Below are positions 50,740-59,472 of a stretch of 64,000 nt of DNA, piece by piece. The stretch covers positions 248,001 through 312,000 of the forward strand of contig NZ_RMBX01000011.1 of the NCBI RefSeq assembly GCF_003807585.1. The letters are read 5' to 3'. The notes under the pieces were generated by a model. The model saw only the letters and a program-made list of their open reading frames with translations. It made no database searches and was not told where the DNA came from. The translations under genes were made by a program, and so were the position numbers. The stretch's first letter is position 1; every line of letters starts with the position of its first letter. The stretch is from Chitinophaga barathri. Its GTDB lineage: Bacteria; Bacteroidota; Bacteroidia; Chitinophagales; Chitinophagaceae.

Positions 50740-52971
50740 ATGGACAACATGAAAAAATTAACCCCTGTAAAACTGATTTTATTTTTCCTCCTACTGGTTT
50801 TCAGCCAGTCTCTTCTTTATGCGCAATTCAAATACCCGGCTACCCGGCAGGAACCGGTAACGGATAATTATTTCGGTGTAAAAGTGACCGACCCTTTCAG
50901 ATGGATGGAAGATATGAGCCGTCCCGAAACACAGCAATGGTTCAAAGCCCAGGGCGCGCTCACCAGCCGCTGGCTGGACAGTATCGAAGGCCGGGAAGCG
51001 CTCCGGGAGGAGATACTCCGGTTATACAATGCCGCCCGGCCCGCAAAGCTGGACAGTGACATTGAGATATACGAACGTAAAAACCGCTTCTTTTACCGGA
51101 AAGAAATACCGGGAACGCCCGTGTCCCTGATCTGCTACCGGAACGGGCGGAATGGTAAAGAAGAAGTACTGGTGGACCCCGCCGCTTTTTCCACCGGCAA
51201 AAGCATAGAGGTCGCTTATTTCCTCCCTTCCAATGACGGGAGAAAACTGGCCTTCGGCATGACGGAAAACGGCAGGGAACTGGCCGCTATCCGCATCATC
51301 GATGTGGAAACTAAAATACTCTCCCCTGAAGTGATATACCCCTCCTGGTTCGGCATCTCCGGCTGGACGCAGGACAACCGGGGTTTTCTCTATATCCGCA
51401 ACGGAAGCGATAATGTGAACGACAGTAATATGCTGCTGAACACAAAAGTGATGTATCACGTAGTGGGTACTGAAGAACGCGCGGATAAAGAGATATTTTC
51501 AAGAGCAGCCTACCCGGAGCTGGGGCTGGAGCCAAGGGATATTGTGGTGGTCACCATCTCGGACGATAACCGTTACCTGACCGGCTGTGCGTTCACCGTG
51601 CTGAATGAATTTAAATCATTCATCGCGCCATCTTCCGCGCTGTTCCATCCGCATATCAGCTGGAAACCCGTCACCAGGGTAGGGGACGGGGTGAAAAGTA
51701 TTCACCTGAAAGGGGATGATATCTTTTTGTTGTCTCACCGCGAGGCGGGCAATTTCCGCCTGCTGCGCACAAAAGCAGCCCATCCTGACGTATTGCATGC
51801 GGAAGTGGTGGTGCCGGAAGGAAAACAGCTATTGGACAAAGCAAGAATGGCAAAAGACTTCCTGTATCTCACCTATTCCGATGGCGTGAACAATACCCTG
51901 AAACGGTATGAGATCGCCAGCGGCAAAATATCCGATGTGCAGCTGCCCTTAAAAGGCACGGTGAACGCGGCGGTAACGGACCCTGAAGGGAACGCCTGCA
52001 TCGTGGAGATGATGTCCTGGAACATGCCGCCCGTCAAATTTGACCTGGATGGGAATGGCCGTGCGCAAAGAAGCGTCTTTGAAACAAACGCCCCCGTACC
52101 GGGCAGTGAAGACGTGGTGGTGGAAGAAGTGGAAGTGCCGGGCCATGACGGCGCAATGATCCCGCTTTCGGTATTTTACAACAAAAACACCCGGAAAGAC
52201 GGTACCGCGCCTTGTTTTGTAAGCGGCTACGGGAGTTATGGGATTACCATTTCGCCGTTCTTTCATCCTGCATTTTACGCCATGATGAACCATGGAGCGG
52301 TGATGGCCATTGCCCATGTGCGTGGCGGCGGGGAGAAAGGGAATAACTGGTACCAGGGCGGTTATAAATCCACGAAACCCAACACCTGGAAAGACCTGAT
52401 CGCCTGTTCGGAATACCTGGTGGCGAAAGGATACACTTCCGCAAAACGGATCGTGGCGCATGGCGGCAGTGCGGGCGGCATTACTGTAGGGCGCGCCGTT
52501 ACCGAACGCCCGGACCTGTTTGCGGCGGCTGTCAACGAGGTGGGGCTCAATAACATGATCCGCCTGGAGCAGGCGCCCAACGGGCCGAATAATGCCACGG
52601 AATTCGGTACGGTACAGGACAGCGTGGAATGTATGGGGCTGCTGGAGATGGATAGTTATCATCACGTCAAACCAGGGGTGGCGTACCCGGCAGTACTGTC
52701 TACCGTGGGCATGAACGATCCGCGCGTGAGCGCATGGCTCACCGGGAAGTTTGCCGCGGCCTTGCAGCAGGCATCTTCTTCAGGGAAACCGGTGCTGCTT
52801 TCCGTGAATTACGAAGCCGGGCACCGTACCAGCGATAAAGCTATCGCCGCGGCCCGGTATGCGGACATCATCTCGTTTGCCCTCTGGCAATGCGGCCACC
52901 CGGAATTCCGGTTAAAGAAAAAACACACAGCGGGTATTGTTACACCGCGGAAGACAACGGCCAGTCGTTAA
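50740..52971 (+). CDS. Prolyl oligopeptidase family serine peptidase (S9A), exported
   Basis: 743 residues; an ATG at 50749 gives an equally good start. A signal peptide (KLILFFLLLVFSQSLLYAQ) precedes the propeller domain, which begins YFGVKVTDPFRWMEDMSRPETQQWFKAQ, the typical S9A lead. The catalytic hydrolase has S577 in AHGGSAGG, D660 (VGMNDPRVSAW) and H695 (EAGHRTSD), the complete S9 triad. It cuts short peptides after proline, probably in the periplasm. It starts one base after the cupin gene. The 3' end overlaps the convergent LuxR regulator gene by 32 bases. Confidence 0.95.
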   Translation: MDNMKKLTPVKLILFFLLLVFSQSLLYAQFKYPATRQEPVTDNYFGVKVTDPFRWMEDMSRPETQQWFKAQGALTSRWLDSIEGREALREEILRLYNAARPAKLDSDIEIYERKNRFFYRKEIPGTPVSLICYRNGRNGKEEVLVDPAAFSTGKSIEVAYFLPSNDGRKLAFGMTENGRELAAIRIIDVETKILSPEVIYPSWFGISGWTQDNRGFLYIRNGSDNVNDSNMLLNTKVMYHVVGTEERADKEIFSRAAYPELGLEPRDIVVVTISDDNRYLTGCAFTVLNEFKSFIAPSSALFHPHISWKPVTRVGDGVKSIHLKGDDIFLLSHREAGNFRLLRTKAAHPDVLHAEVVVPEGKQLLDKARMAKDFLYLTYSDGVNNTLKRYEIASGKISDVQLPLKGTVNAAVTDPEGNACIVEMMSWNMPPVKFDLDGNGRAQRSVFETNAPVPGSEDVVVEEVEVPGHDGAMIPLSVFYNKNTRKDGTAPCFVSGYGSYGITISPFFHPAFYAMMNHGAVMAIAHVRGGGEKGNNWYQGGYKSTKPNTWKDLIACSEYLVAKGYTSAKRIVAHGGSAGGITVGRAVTERPDLFAAAVNEVGLNNMIRLEQAPNGPNNATEFGTVQDSVECMGLLEMDSYHHVKPGVAYPAVLSTVGMNDPRVSAWLTGKFAAALQQASSSGKPVLLSVNYEAGHRTSDKAIAAARYADIISFALWQCGHPEFRLKKKHTAGIVTPRKTTASR

Positions 52972-53758
52972 TATCCTTCGCGCCGGCGATAGCGGACATC
53001 TGCTCTCCCGGCGCGTTTATTTTATTCAACAGTTCAATAGCATTATTGACATGGAATTTCTGGAACAGCTTCTGCCGCATGTTTCTCACCGTATGATGAC
53101 TGATGCCCAGGAAATGGGCGATCTCTTTAGTGGAAAAGCCCTGTTTCATCAGCGGCAGCAGTTCGTTTTCCCTCGGGGACAGCTGGCTTACGGCCTGTGC
53201 GGATGCGTTGTATTCCAGTATTTTTTTGCCGTCTTTGTAGGCCGTCATTTTAACACCCGTAAAAGGCGTTTCCTCGCTGATATCGCGCATCAGCATGTAA
53301 TGAAGGTTCAGATCGTTTTTCAGCGGGAGCATGGCTTTTTCGTCGTGCATATGCATATAACGGCCATCCGGATGCTGCATCCGGTAGTTGAATATAAAAC
53401 GGATCTTATGAAGATCTTCCGGATCTTCCTGCTGGATCAGCTCGCCGATCAGTTGCAGGCTATTGGTGAATCCTTCCACATCCGCGGGGTGCAGGCGTTT
53501 AAAAAGCCCGCCTCCATCCAGTAAACTGCTCAGCAGAGCAGGATCCAGGCCCAGCAGTTCGCCGGCATTTTCACTTACATAAAAAAAGCCTTTATGCATC
53601 AGCCTGCAGGTACAGATGACCCAGCGGGGGAATATTTTCTGGAGGTTATACAGCGTATGGATGATCTCTTCGTGGATATCATCGGCATGAATATGACCGG
53701 GAGCGGTCTGCGCGAAAATGCTGTTCGTCTTCCGCGCCAGTGTGAGTGTGGTTTGCAT
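52940..53758 (-). CDS. LuxR-family transcriptional regulator with PAS-like sensor
   Basis: 272 residues, soluble. A PAS-like domain occupies about 30-190 (WVICTCRLMHKGFFYVSENAGELLGLDPALLSSLLDGGGLFKRLHPADVEGF, then RYMHMHDEKAMLPLKNDLNLHYMLMRDISEETPF, the typical PAS-PAC order). The C-terminal HTH is LSPRENELLPLMKQGFSTKEIAHFLGISHHTVRNMRQKLFQKFHV (about 196-240). No receiver domain, so the PAS part is presumably the sensor. The gene is divergent from the DUF1772 operon and converges with the prolyl oligopeptidase gene, whose 3' end overlaps its own by 32 bases. Confidence 0.9.
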   Translation of the reverse strand: MQTTLTLARKTNSIFAQTAPGHIHADDIHEEIIHTLYNLQKIFPRWVICTCRLMHKGFFYVSENAGELLGLDPALLSSLLDGGGLFKRLHPADVEGFTNSLQLIGELIQQEDPEDLHKIRFIFNYRMQHPDGRYMHMHDEKAMLPLKNDLNLHYMLMRDISEETPFTGVKMTAYKDGKKILEYNASAQAVSQLSPRENELLPLMKQGFSTKEIAHFLGISHHTVRNMRQKLFQKFHVNNAIELLNKINAPGEQMSAIAGAKDINDWPLSSAV

Positions 53759-53864
53759 GGGGTATCAATTGATTCGGTGATGAACGGTTGGGGCAAATGT
53801 ATCCCGATTGTTTTTCCCCGGCAATCCCCAAATCCGGGGATGTGCCGGTAGTAGAAATGTACCA

Positions 53865-53895
53865 TTGCCCGGGGCGGCCGGCCCCAGTAATTTTG
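53865..53895 (+). promoter_or_regulatory. Promoter of the DUF1772 operon
   Basis: TTG (53865-53867), 20 bases, then TAATTTTG (53888-53895), a full match to the Bacteroidota pattern. The leader to the ATG at 54022 would be about 120 bases. The divergent LuxR gene starts at 53758. Confidence 0.75.
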
Positions 53896-54021
53896 TGCCC
53901 GTAGGTTATGTAAATGTGTGTAACATACACCCATAGTAAAGATGAGCAGACCCTTTCAATCATGGCAGGGTACTTTTTGTACAGGTTGACTACCCAATTT
54001 TATCAATAAAACAAAGTAACA

Positions 54022-54504
54022 ATGAATGAAAAATGGATCGGGTTGAGCCTCGGCTTGACCACTCTTTTAAGCGGCTTTTCCGGCGGCATCGGTTTTTTTA
54101 CCGCCATGGGAGGCAACCCCGCGCTGGCCAGCCTCAGCGATCGCGGTTTCGCGGAATACTGGCAGCATATAGACAGTTTTATGGGCGCCCGGATGCCCGT
54201 GTTCGGCCCCATCCTCCTGCTATCCGTATTGGTCAGCACCATCCTGCTGTTCAGCGAATGGAGAACGGCTTCTTTCTGGCTGATGTTGTCCGCATTCCTG
54301 GCCGTAATGGGCGATGTCGTTTTCACCCTGAACGTAAATCATCCCCTGAACCAACTCATACAGGGCTGGGACCTGAACAACCTGCCCGCCAATGTGGAGG
54401 AGATAAAAATGAAAGTGGTGAAGGCCTTTAATGTGAGGATGCTGCTGATGATGGGAGCTTTTGTACTGGTAGTATTCGCTGTATGGACAAGAAAAAAGAT
54501 ATAA
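54022..54504 (+). CDS. DUF1772 (anthrone-oxygenase-like) membrane protein
   Basis: 160 residues with four membrane helices: about 8-25, 60-77 (VFGPILLLSVLVSTILLF), 82-100 (FWLMLSAFLAVMGDVVF) and 138-155. The pattern FTLNVNHPLNQLIQGWDLNNLPANVEEIKMKVVKAFNVRMLLMMG is the DUF1772 signature (N-x-P-x-N with a late R). The family includes fungal anthrone oxygenases, but bacterial members have no shown reaction. The stop TAA shares its last base with the next ATG (TAATG), so translation is coupled to the membrane protein gene at 54504. A strong promoter lies upstream. Confidence 0.88.
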   Translation: MNEKWIGLSLGLTTLLSGFSGGIGFFTAMGGNPALASLSDRGFAEYWQHIDSFMGARMPVFGPILLLSVLVSTILLFSEWRTASFWLMLSAFLAVMGDVVFTLNVNHPLNQLIQGWDLNNLPANVEEIKMKVVKAFNVRMLLMMGAFVLVVFAVWTRKKI

Positions 54505-54977
54505 TGAAAAAAGAAACGCTCAGAATGGTCATCCTGTTCCTGTTTATCGGCATGGTGTTTTTATGTTACGGTGCCGGCATGATGGATTATTTCGCCATAT
54601 ACGAGCCCTGGAAACTCATCGACAGCAAGGACTTCGCCGCTTTTCACCAATACCAGGGGGTACGGGTCATGAGCATCTTCGTGATCCCTTCCGCGGTGAT
54701 GACCTTGCTGAATATCCTGGCTTTCCTGTTCCCGGCCCCTTATGCCAGCAGGAAGCTGCTCGGCCTGGCGCTGATCGCTTATGCATTCGACTGGATCTTC
54801 AGCTTTACCATGCAGATACCCATTCAGCTGAAACTGAGTGAAGGAAAAAATATGCAGTTGCTGGATGAACTGCTTCGCACCAACTGGTGGCGGTTTGCAG
54901 CGGATACCATACAGTTTGCGCTGGTATGTGCATTGCTCTGGCAGCTGCTGCGCAGGCTGGAGCGCAGTGGTACTTAA
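54504..54977 (+). CDS. Small four-helix membrane protein, tandem copy 1
   Basis: 157 residues from ATG 54504. Four hydrophobic helices are visible (about 7-25, 55-75, 82-100, 130-147). FRTNWWRF-like phrase LLRTNWWRFAADTIQF and DWIFSFTMQIPIQLKLSEGKN are shared with the following gene. No named family is recognised. The start overlaps the stop of DUF1772 by one base. A paralog of the same length follows 75 bases downstream, with related flanking DNA, so this is one half of a recent tandem duplication. Confidence 0.82.
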   Translation: MKKETLRMVILFLFIGMVFLCYGAGMMDYFAIYEPWKLIDSKDFAAFHQYQGVRVMSIFVIPSAVMTLLNILAFLFPAPYASRKLLGLALIAYAFDWIFSFTMQIPIQLKLSEGKNMQLLDELLRTNWWRFAADTIQFALVCALLWQLLRRLERSGT

Positions 54978-55052
54978 ATACTATTCCCAACGGATTTCCG
55001 GTTATATAATTTTATGCCCTGAAAATAATGTTGATACCCCAAAAATAATGTA

Positions 55053-55526
55053 ATGAAAAAAGAAACGTTCAGAACGGTTATCCTGTTCCTGTTTATTGGT
55101 TTGGTGTTTTATTGTTACGGCACCCGTATGATGGATTATTTCACCATCTATAAAACCTGGGAGCTGGTGGGGGAGCGGGAGTTTGCCGCTTTTCACCAGG
55201 AACAGTCTACGTGGATCATATCGGTCTTTGTGATCCCTGCCGCGGTGATGACCTTGCTGAACATCCTGGCCTTCATTTTCCCGGCCTCTTATGTCAGCCG
55301 GAAGTTGATAGGCTTTGCGCTGATCGTGTATGCATTCGACTGGATATCCAGTTTTACCACGCAGATACCCATTCAGTTTAAACTGCACGAAGGAAAAAAT
55401 ATGCAGTTGCTGGATGATCTGCTTCGCACAAACTGGTGGCGTTTTTCGGCGGATACCATACAGTTTGCGCTGGTATGCGTATTGCTCTGGCAGCTGCTGC
55501 GCAGGCTGGAACGCAGTAGTATTTAA
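55053..55526 (+). CDS. Small four-helix membrane protein, tandem copy 2
   Basis: 157 residues, the same length as the previous gene and clearly paralogous: MKKETFRTVILFLFIGLVFYCYGTRMMDYF, then FVIPAAVMTLLNILAFIFPASYVSRKLIGFALIVYAFDW and LLRTNWWRFSADTIQFALVCVLLWQLLRRLER. Soluble loops differ most (KTWELVGEREFAAFHQEQSTW versus EPWKLIDSKDFAAFHQYQGVR). The DNA after each copy is also similar (54978-55050 and 55527-55600), including a run of ACCCCAAA, so the duplication covered gene plus 3' flank. Function unknown. Confidence 0.82.
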   Translation: MKKETFRTVILFLFIGLVFYCYGTRMMDYFTIYKTWELVGEREFAAFHQEQSTWIISVFVIPAAVMTLLNILAFIFPASYVSRKLIGFALIVYAFDWISSFTTQIPIQFKLHEGKNMQLLDDLLRTNWWRFSADTIQFALVCVLLWQLLRRLERSSI

Positions 55527-55555
55527 ATACTATTTCCAACAGCTTTTCACTCATA

Positions 55556-55563
55556 TATTTTTG
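55556..55563 (+). promoter_or_regulatory. -7 promoter element before the lipocalin-like gene
   Basis: TATTTTTG matches TAnnTTTG. The -33 region is only TTTC-like. The matching position after copy 1 reads TAATTTTA, so the element was probably improved or decayed after the duplication. The ATG is at 55629. Confidence 0.45.
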
Positions 55564-55628
55564 TACCCCGAAACCATGTTTATAACCCCAAATTTTATTT
55601 TTTAACAATTATCCCAAAACGAACATTT

Positions 55629-55994
55629 ATGAAAATTTTACTGATCTCCGCGGCGGCAATGGTATTTGCGTTTATCAAAGGAGAAGACAAACTGACCGGC
55701 AGATGGGAGACCGCTCCTTCTGAAAAAGGAAATGTGACCGGCGTTGTGTTTAAGGCTGATAACACATTTGAAGGATATGTCAACAAAAAGCCTTTCGCCA
55801 CCGGCAGATACACCCTGGAAAACGACCTGTTCACCTTCGTGGACAACGGTTGTGATGGCAGGCAGGGCATTTACAGGGTCATTTTCTTCAGCGGCAACGA
55901 TTCCCTGCGCCTGCAGCCTGTCGCAGACAGCTGCGATCAAAGAAAAGCAGGAATGAGCAGGCTGGTAATGGGCAGGGTAAAATACCGCCCATGA
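55629..55994 (+). CDS. Small exported lipocalin-like protein
   Basis: 121 residues. A short signal peptide (MKILLISAAAMVFAFIKG) precedes a compact beta domain: LTGRWETAPSEKGNVTGVVFKADNTFEGYVNKKPFATGRYTLENDLFTFVDNGCDGRQGIYRVIFFSGNDSLRLQPVADSCDQRKAGM. The LTGRWE phrase and strand order resemble lipocalin-like domains of Bacteroidota; two cysteines (in NGCDG and DSCDQ) may form a disulfide. It overlaps the di-haem peroxidase gene by 4 bases (ATGA), so it is translated with it and may be a partner or chaperone. Ligand unknown. Confidence 0.75.
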   Translation: MKILLISAAAMVFAFIKGEDKLTGRWETAPSEKGNVTGVVFKADNTFEGYVNKKPFATGRYTLENDLFTFVDNGCDGRQGIYRVIFFSGNDSLRLQPVADSCDQRKAGMSRLVMGRVKYRP

Positions 55995-56965
55995 AAAAGT
56001 ATGCTCCATTTATAGTGATGGGCGTGCTGGTTTTTGTCACGCAGGTTTCTTTCATACAGGAGGAGCCTGCGGACAAAGCCGCGCTGGGAGAAATATTATT
56101 CTCCGACCCCATTCTTTCCCGCACCAGGACCATCAGCTGCGCCAATTGCCATCTGCCCGCCTTTGCTTTTGCGGATACCCTCCCGGTGAGCCATGGCGTG
56201 GAAGGCAGAAAAGGCGTAAGGAACACCCCCTCCGCGATGAACCTTTCCCTGCAACGCAGTTTCTTCTGGGACGGGCGTGCGAAAACACTGGAAGAACAGG
56301 CGCTGGCGCCCATCAGCAACCCGGATGAGATGGACCTGCCCCTGCCGGAGGCCATACAGCGGCTGAATGCGGACACGCGGTACAAGGCCTGGTTCAGGAA
56401 GATCTTCGGCGGGCCGCCGGACAGTGCGAACCTGGCTGCCGCCATTGCCGCATTTGAGCGTACCCTCGAAACGAGCAACAGCCCTTTCGACAACTGGAAG
56501 TTCTCAGACGATCCTTCTGCTGTGAGCGATGCGGCGAAAAGAGGGTTTGAGCTTTTTAACGGTAAAGGGAAATGTGTGAAATGTCATTTCGGGGCAGACT
56601 TCACCGCACAGGAATTCCGGAACATCGGTTTGTTCAACGCCCGGGAATTAAATGACAGCGGGCGCGCCATTGTTGTGGGAAATAAAGAAGAGACCGGGAA
56701 ATTCAAAACCCCGGGCCTGCGCAATGTAGCGGTCACAGCGCCGTATATGCACAATGGCATGTTTAAGGAACTGGGCGAGGTGATCAATTTTTATAACGAG
56801 CCGGATAAATTTGTCACAAAGGCCATTGGCCGGGATACCATATTGCTCCGGCCGCTGGGACTAAGTGAAGAGGAAAAAAAGGACCTCCTGGCTTTCCTGG
56901 TGTCATTGACGGATAAAAAGTTTGAGCAGGCCGCCCTTCGTTCATTCAATCCCCGCATCCGTTAA
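55991..56965 (+). CDS. Di-haem cytochrome c peroxidase (CCP/MauG family)
   Basis: 324 residues. A signal anchor (YAPFIVMGVLVFVTQVSF) precedes two c-type haem motifs, CANCH (C50, C53, H54) and CVKCH (C195, C198, H199), the arrangement of bacterial cytochrome c peroxidases. Other family phrases are GEILFSDPILSRTRTISC, GVRNTPSAMN, FFWDGRAKTLEEQALAPI, FKTPGLRNVAVTAPYMHNGMF and LLAFLVSLTD. The methionine of PYMHNG is a known axial-ligand region. It reduces peroxide in the periplasm with a cytochrome or cupredoxin donor, or oxidises another partner if MauG-like. Coupled (ATGA) to the small lipocalin-like protein. Confidence 0.95.
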   Translation: MKKYAPFIVMGVLVFVTQVSFIQEEPADKAALGEILFSDPILSRTRTISCANCHLPAFAFADTLPVSHGVEGRKGVRNTPSAMNLSLQRSFFWDGRAKTLEEQALAPISNPDEMDLPLPEAIQRLNADTRYKAWFRKIFGGPPDSANLAAAIAAFERTLETSNSPFDNWKFSDDPSAVSDAAKRGFELFNGKGKCVKCHFGADFTAQEFRNIGLFNARELNDSGRAIVVGNKEETGKFKTPGLRNVAVTAPYMHNGMFKELGEVINFYNEPDKFVTKAIGRDTILLRPLGLSEEEKKDLLAFLVSLTDKKFEQAALRSFNPRIR

Positions 56966-57016
56966 TCCTTCTCCTGTTTTCATAAATCAGCCGCTCCATG
57001 CCCCGCCTCCGGAATA

Positions 57017-57024
57017 TACTTTTG
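57017..57024 (+). promoter_or_regulatory. -7 promoter element of the serine hydrolase gene
   Basis: TACTTTTG matches TAnnTTTG, 26 bases before the ATG at 57050. No TTG at the -33 position. Confidence 0.45.
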
Positions 57025-57049
57025 AGCCATCAAACCAAAAAACTGATTT

Positions 57050-58195
57050 ATGAAAACATTAACCCCGGTAAAATTCTGCGCTGCCGTATTATTCACGGCA
57101 GGCATCGGCCTCACTTCATGCGAACAGTTCGAGCTGCCGCTGCCCATCAAATCAAATGACAAAGTATTTAAAACGGAGATCTTCAAAAAGAAACTCCAGG
57201 AAAGCCTCCAGGGCGCCCGTGGTTACCAGTTTGTGATCACGCACAAAGGCCAGGTGGCGGACACTGCCGCTTACGGTATCGGTTCCACCAGCGGCATGGC
57301 GGCTGATGTAAACGGGTTTGTGAACATTGCCAGCGTTACCAAAACGCTCACGGCGGTTACTGTCCTCAAGTACCTGGATGCCTTTACGATCGATGACAAG
57401 ATTGGCCCCTGGTTGCCTTCTTCCTGGAGCAAACATTCGCACATTGCAAACCTCACTTTCAAACAATTGCTTACGCACAAATCCGGCATACGCGGCGGCA
57501 ATACCAGCTGGAGCACGCTCATGTCCGTAGTGGGTTCCAAGATCGATTCCCCCAAAACCTATTCGTATTCCAACATTAATTTCGCGTTGTTCAGGGCGAT
57601 GATCCCCAAGCTGCATGATTCCATCACGTTGAGGGAGAAGGAAAAAACACTGTCTGCCGTCGAATTCCGGAGGTGGATGAGCAGCGAATACATCCGCCTG
57701 GTAAATGCGCATATCATTATGAAAGCAGGTGGTAGCGAGCGTGGCTGCGCTCCTGTGAAAGGCCGCACCTTACAGATGATGAACGAAGCGCCTTCACGCC
57801 TGGATGGAGCAGGGCACGATGACTGGACGGAATTATGCGGTGGTGGCGGTTTTGTGCTCACCACTATGGATATGTCCCGCATCATCACTTATCTTGCGGA
57901 GAAGGAAACGTACATTTCCGCGAATAAAAAACTGCTGATGGATACCTACCGCCTCGGCTGGGTGGCGTCATATGATGTATACGGCGGTAAAGCCTTTGCG
58001 CACGACGGCGCCCTGTATATGGAGAGGAACGGCAAAGACAGCCTGAATGTGGGCGACATCGGGCTGCAAACCCTTATTGTGAAGCTGCCGGCCCGTGTGC
58101 AGCTGGCAGTATCCGTCAACTCTGTGGACAGCACCTGGCGTGGCATCCACGGCATGGTGAGAAATGCATACAATGCCTCATGGGTGAAAGAATAA
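57050..58195 (+). CDS. Serine hydrolase of the beta-lactamase/D-alanyl-D-alanine peptidase family, lipoprotein
   Basis: 381 residues. The signal ends in GLTSC (C24), a lipobox. The class C beta-lactamase-like active site has SVTK (S95, K98), the second motif YSN (Y173-S174-N175) and a late HDGA in FAHDGA as KTG-equivalent. Phrases ALPKRS-like are not used. It may act on peptidoglycan, esters or D-amino acid peptides; members of this family often have esterase activity, and a lactamase role is not supported. Its own promoter and terminator make it a single gene. Confidence 0.88.
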   Translation: MKTLTPVKFCAAVLFTAGIGLTSCEQFELPLPIKSNDKVFKTEIFKKKLQESLQGARGYQFVITHKGQVADTAAYGIGSTSGMAADVNGFVNIASVTKTLTAVTVLKYLDAFTIDDKIGPWLPSSWSKHSHIANLTFKQLLTHKSGIRGGNTSWSTLMSVVGSKIDSPKTYSYSNINFALFRAMIPKLHDSITLREKEKTLSAVEFRRWMSSEYIRLVNAHIIMKAGGSERGCAPVKGRTLQMMNEAPSRLDGAGHDDWTELCGGGGFVLTTMDMSRIITYLAEKETYISANKKLLMDTYRLGWVASYDVYGGKAFAHDGALYMERNGKDSLNVGDIGLQTLIVKLPARVQLAVSVNSVDSTWRGIHGMVRNAYNASWVKE

Positions 58196-58209
58196 AACAT
58201 CTTCCATAA

Positions 58210-58247
58210 AAACCAAAAGGCCTGCAATGTTGCAGGCCTTTTGGTTT
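58210..58247 (+). terminator. Strong terminator after the serine hydrolase gene
   Basis: An 18-bp perfect inverted repeat (58210-58227 with 58230-58247, core CCAAAAGGCCTGC) with a very short loop; the right arm ends in TTTTGGTTT. Confidence 0.85.
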
Positions 58248-58479
58248 AATTCCCTTCCTCCATACCCCGCTACGAAGTATAACTGATTTTAATCAGTTTT
58301 GGCTTAAAACGGGCTTATTCCGGTTTCCCGGGGATCATATGCAGATGTCCGACTGCGGCGGTTTTCATTGATCTTAAGTCCCTAAATATGTTATAACCTT
58401 TTTTTGATGGCACAACCTTTGCACAGGAGGGGTTGTTATCGTATAAGTAACGATATGTTTTATATTAAATAACTAGTAT

Positions 58480-59355
58480 ATGAAGATACAATTGTTATCA
58501 TCGGCCATGGCGGCCATGGTTATTTTAGGCACGGGCTGCGTGAGCAACAAAAAGTTCGCACAGCTGCAGACCAGTTACAGTGATTTACAGAACCAGAACA
58601 GGGAGCTGGATGGTAAATACCAGGCAGCCCAAAGAGATCTTACCGGCGCAAACACAAGAGTAAAAAGCCTGGAAGAACAGATCGCCTCCCAACGTACCGG
58701 TCTCGCCGCATTACAGGCCGCCCTGGACAAATGCCTGAACTCCACCAGCCAGGGGAACGTAAATATTTCCAAACTGGTGGATGAGATCAATGCATCCAAC
58801 AAATACATCCAGCACCTGGTGAACACCAAGAACAAAAGCGATTCGCTCAACATGGTGCTGACCAACAACCTCACGCGTTCACTCAGCAGGGAAGAACTGC
58901 GTGATGTGGATGTGCAGGTGCTGAAAGGCGTAGTGTACATTTCGCTTTCGGATAACATGCTGTACAAATCCGGTAGTTACGAGATCTCCCCGGCAGCCGG
59001 CGAAACGCTCAGCAAGATCGCGAAGATCATCAAAGACTACAGGGATTATGATGTGCTGATTGAAGGTAACACGGACAACGTGCCCATTTCACAGAAAAAC
59101 ATCCGGAACAACTGGGACCTGAGCGCACTCCGTGCATCATCGGTAGTGCAGTCCCTGCAAAACGAATACGGTGTTGATCCCAAACGCCTCACCGCAGGCG
59201 GCAGGGGCGAATACAACCCGGTGGCTTCCAACGACAGCGATGCGGGTAAGACCAAGAACAGGCGTACACAGATCATCATCACGCCTAAACTGGATCAGTT
59301 CATGGAGCTGATAGAAAAAGCGCCTGATACGGATAGCACCAGCGCAGTAAAATAG
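58480..59355 (+). CDS. OmpA-family lipoprotein
   Basis: 291 residues. The signal peptide ends GTGC (C20), a lipobox. A coiled-coil-like helix (about 25-120: LQTSYSDLQNQNRELDGKYQAAQRDLTGANTRVKSLEEQIAS) follows, and the C-terminal OmpA domain (about 165-275) has the peptidoglycan-binding NWDLSALRASSVVQSLQNEYGVDPKRLTAGGRGEYNPVASNDSDAGKTKNRRTQI. The D and R of the peptidoglycan site are in DLSALRA and KNRR. It anchors the outer membrane to the cell wall. Single gene; the upstream 284 bases contain a 6-bp inverted repeat (TATCGT/ACGATA) but no clear promoter. Confidence 0.93.
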   Translation: MKIQLLSSAMAAMVILGTGCVSNKKFAQLQTSYSDLQNQNRELDGKYQAAQRDLTGANTRVKSLEEQIASQRTGLAALQAALDKCLNSTSQGNVNISKLVDEINASNKYIQHLVNTKNKSDSLNMVLTNNLTRSLSREELRDVDVQVLKGVVYISLSDNMLYKSGSYEISPAAGETLSKIAKIIKDYRDYDVLIEGNTDNVPISQKNIRNNWDLSALRASSVVQSLQNEYGVDPKRLTAGGRGEYNPVASNDSDAGKTKNRRTQIIITPKLDQFMELIEKAPDTDSTSAVK

Positions 59356-59380
59356 ACGGTGACCATAAAATTCAGAACGG

Positions 59381-59413
59381 GGCAGATCTTCTATTGAAGG
59401 TCTGCCTTTTTTT
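59381..59413 (+). terminator. Terminator of the OmpA-like gene
   Basis: GGCAGATCTTC (59381-59391) pairs with GAAGGTCTGCC (59396-59406) with one G-T pair, followed by seven T. Confidence 0.85.
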
Positions 59414-59472
59414 ATGTGATATCAGTTCCTGAACGCAGCATCTAAATATTGCAGGTTGTTATCCAGTGAATT

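Noticed and set aside
54978..55052. Additional small gene between the two membrane-protein copies
   Set aside because: The 75 bases are the duplicated 3' flank with promoter-like sequence and contain no sensible reading frame.
57050..58195. Beta-lactamase resistance gene
   Set aside because: It has the serine hydrolase motifs of the class C/D-Ala peptidase fold but is a lipoprotein in no resistance context; a general peptidase or esterase role is more likely.
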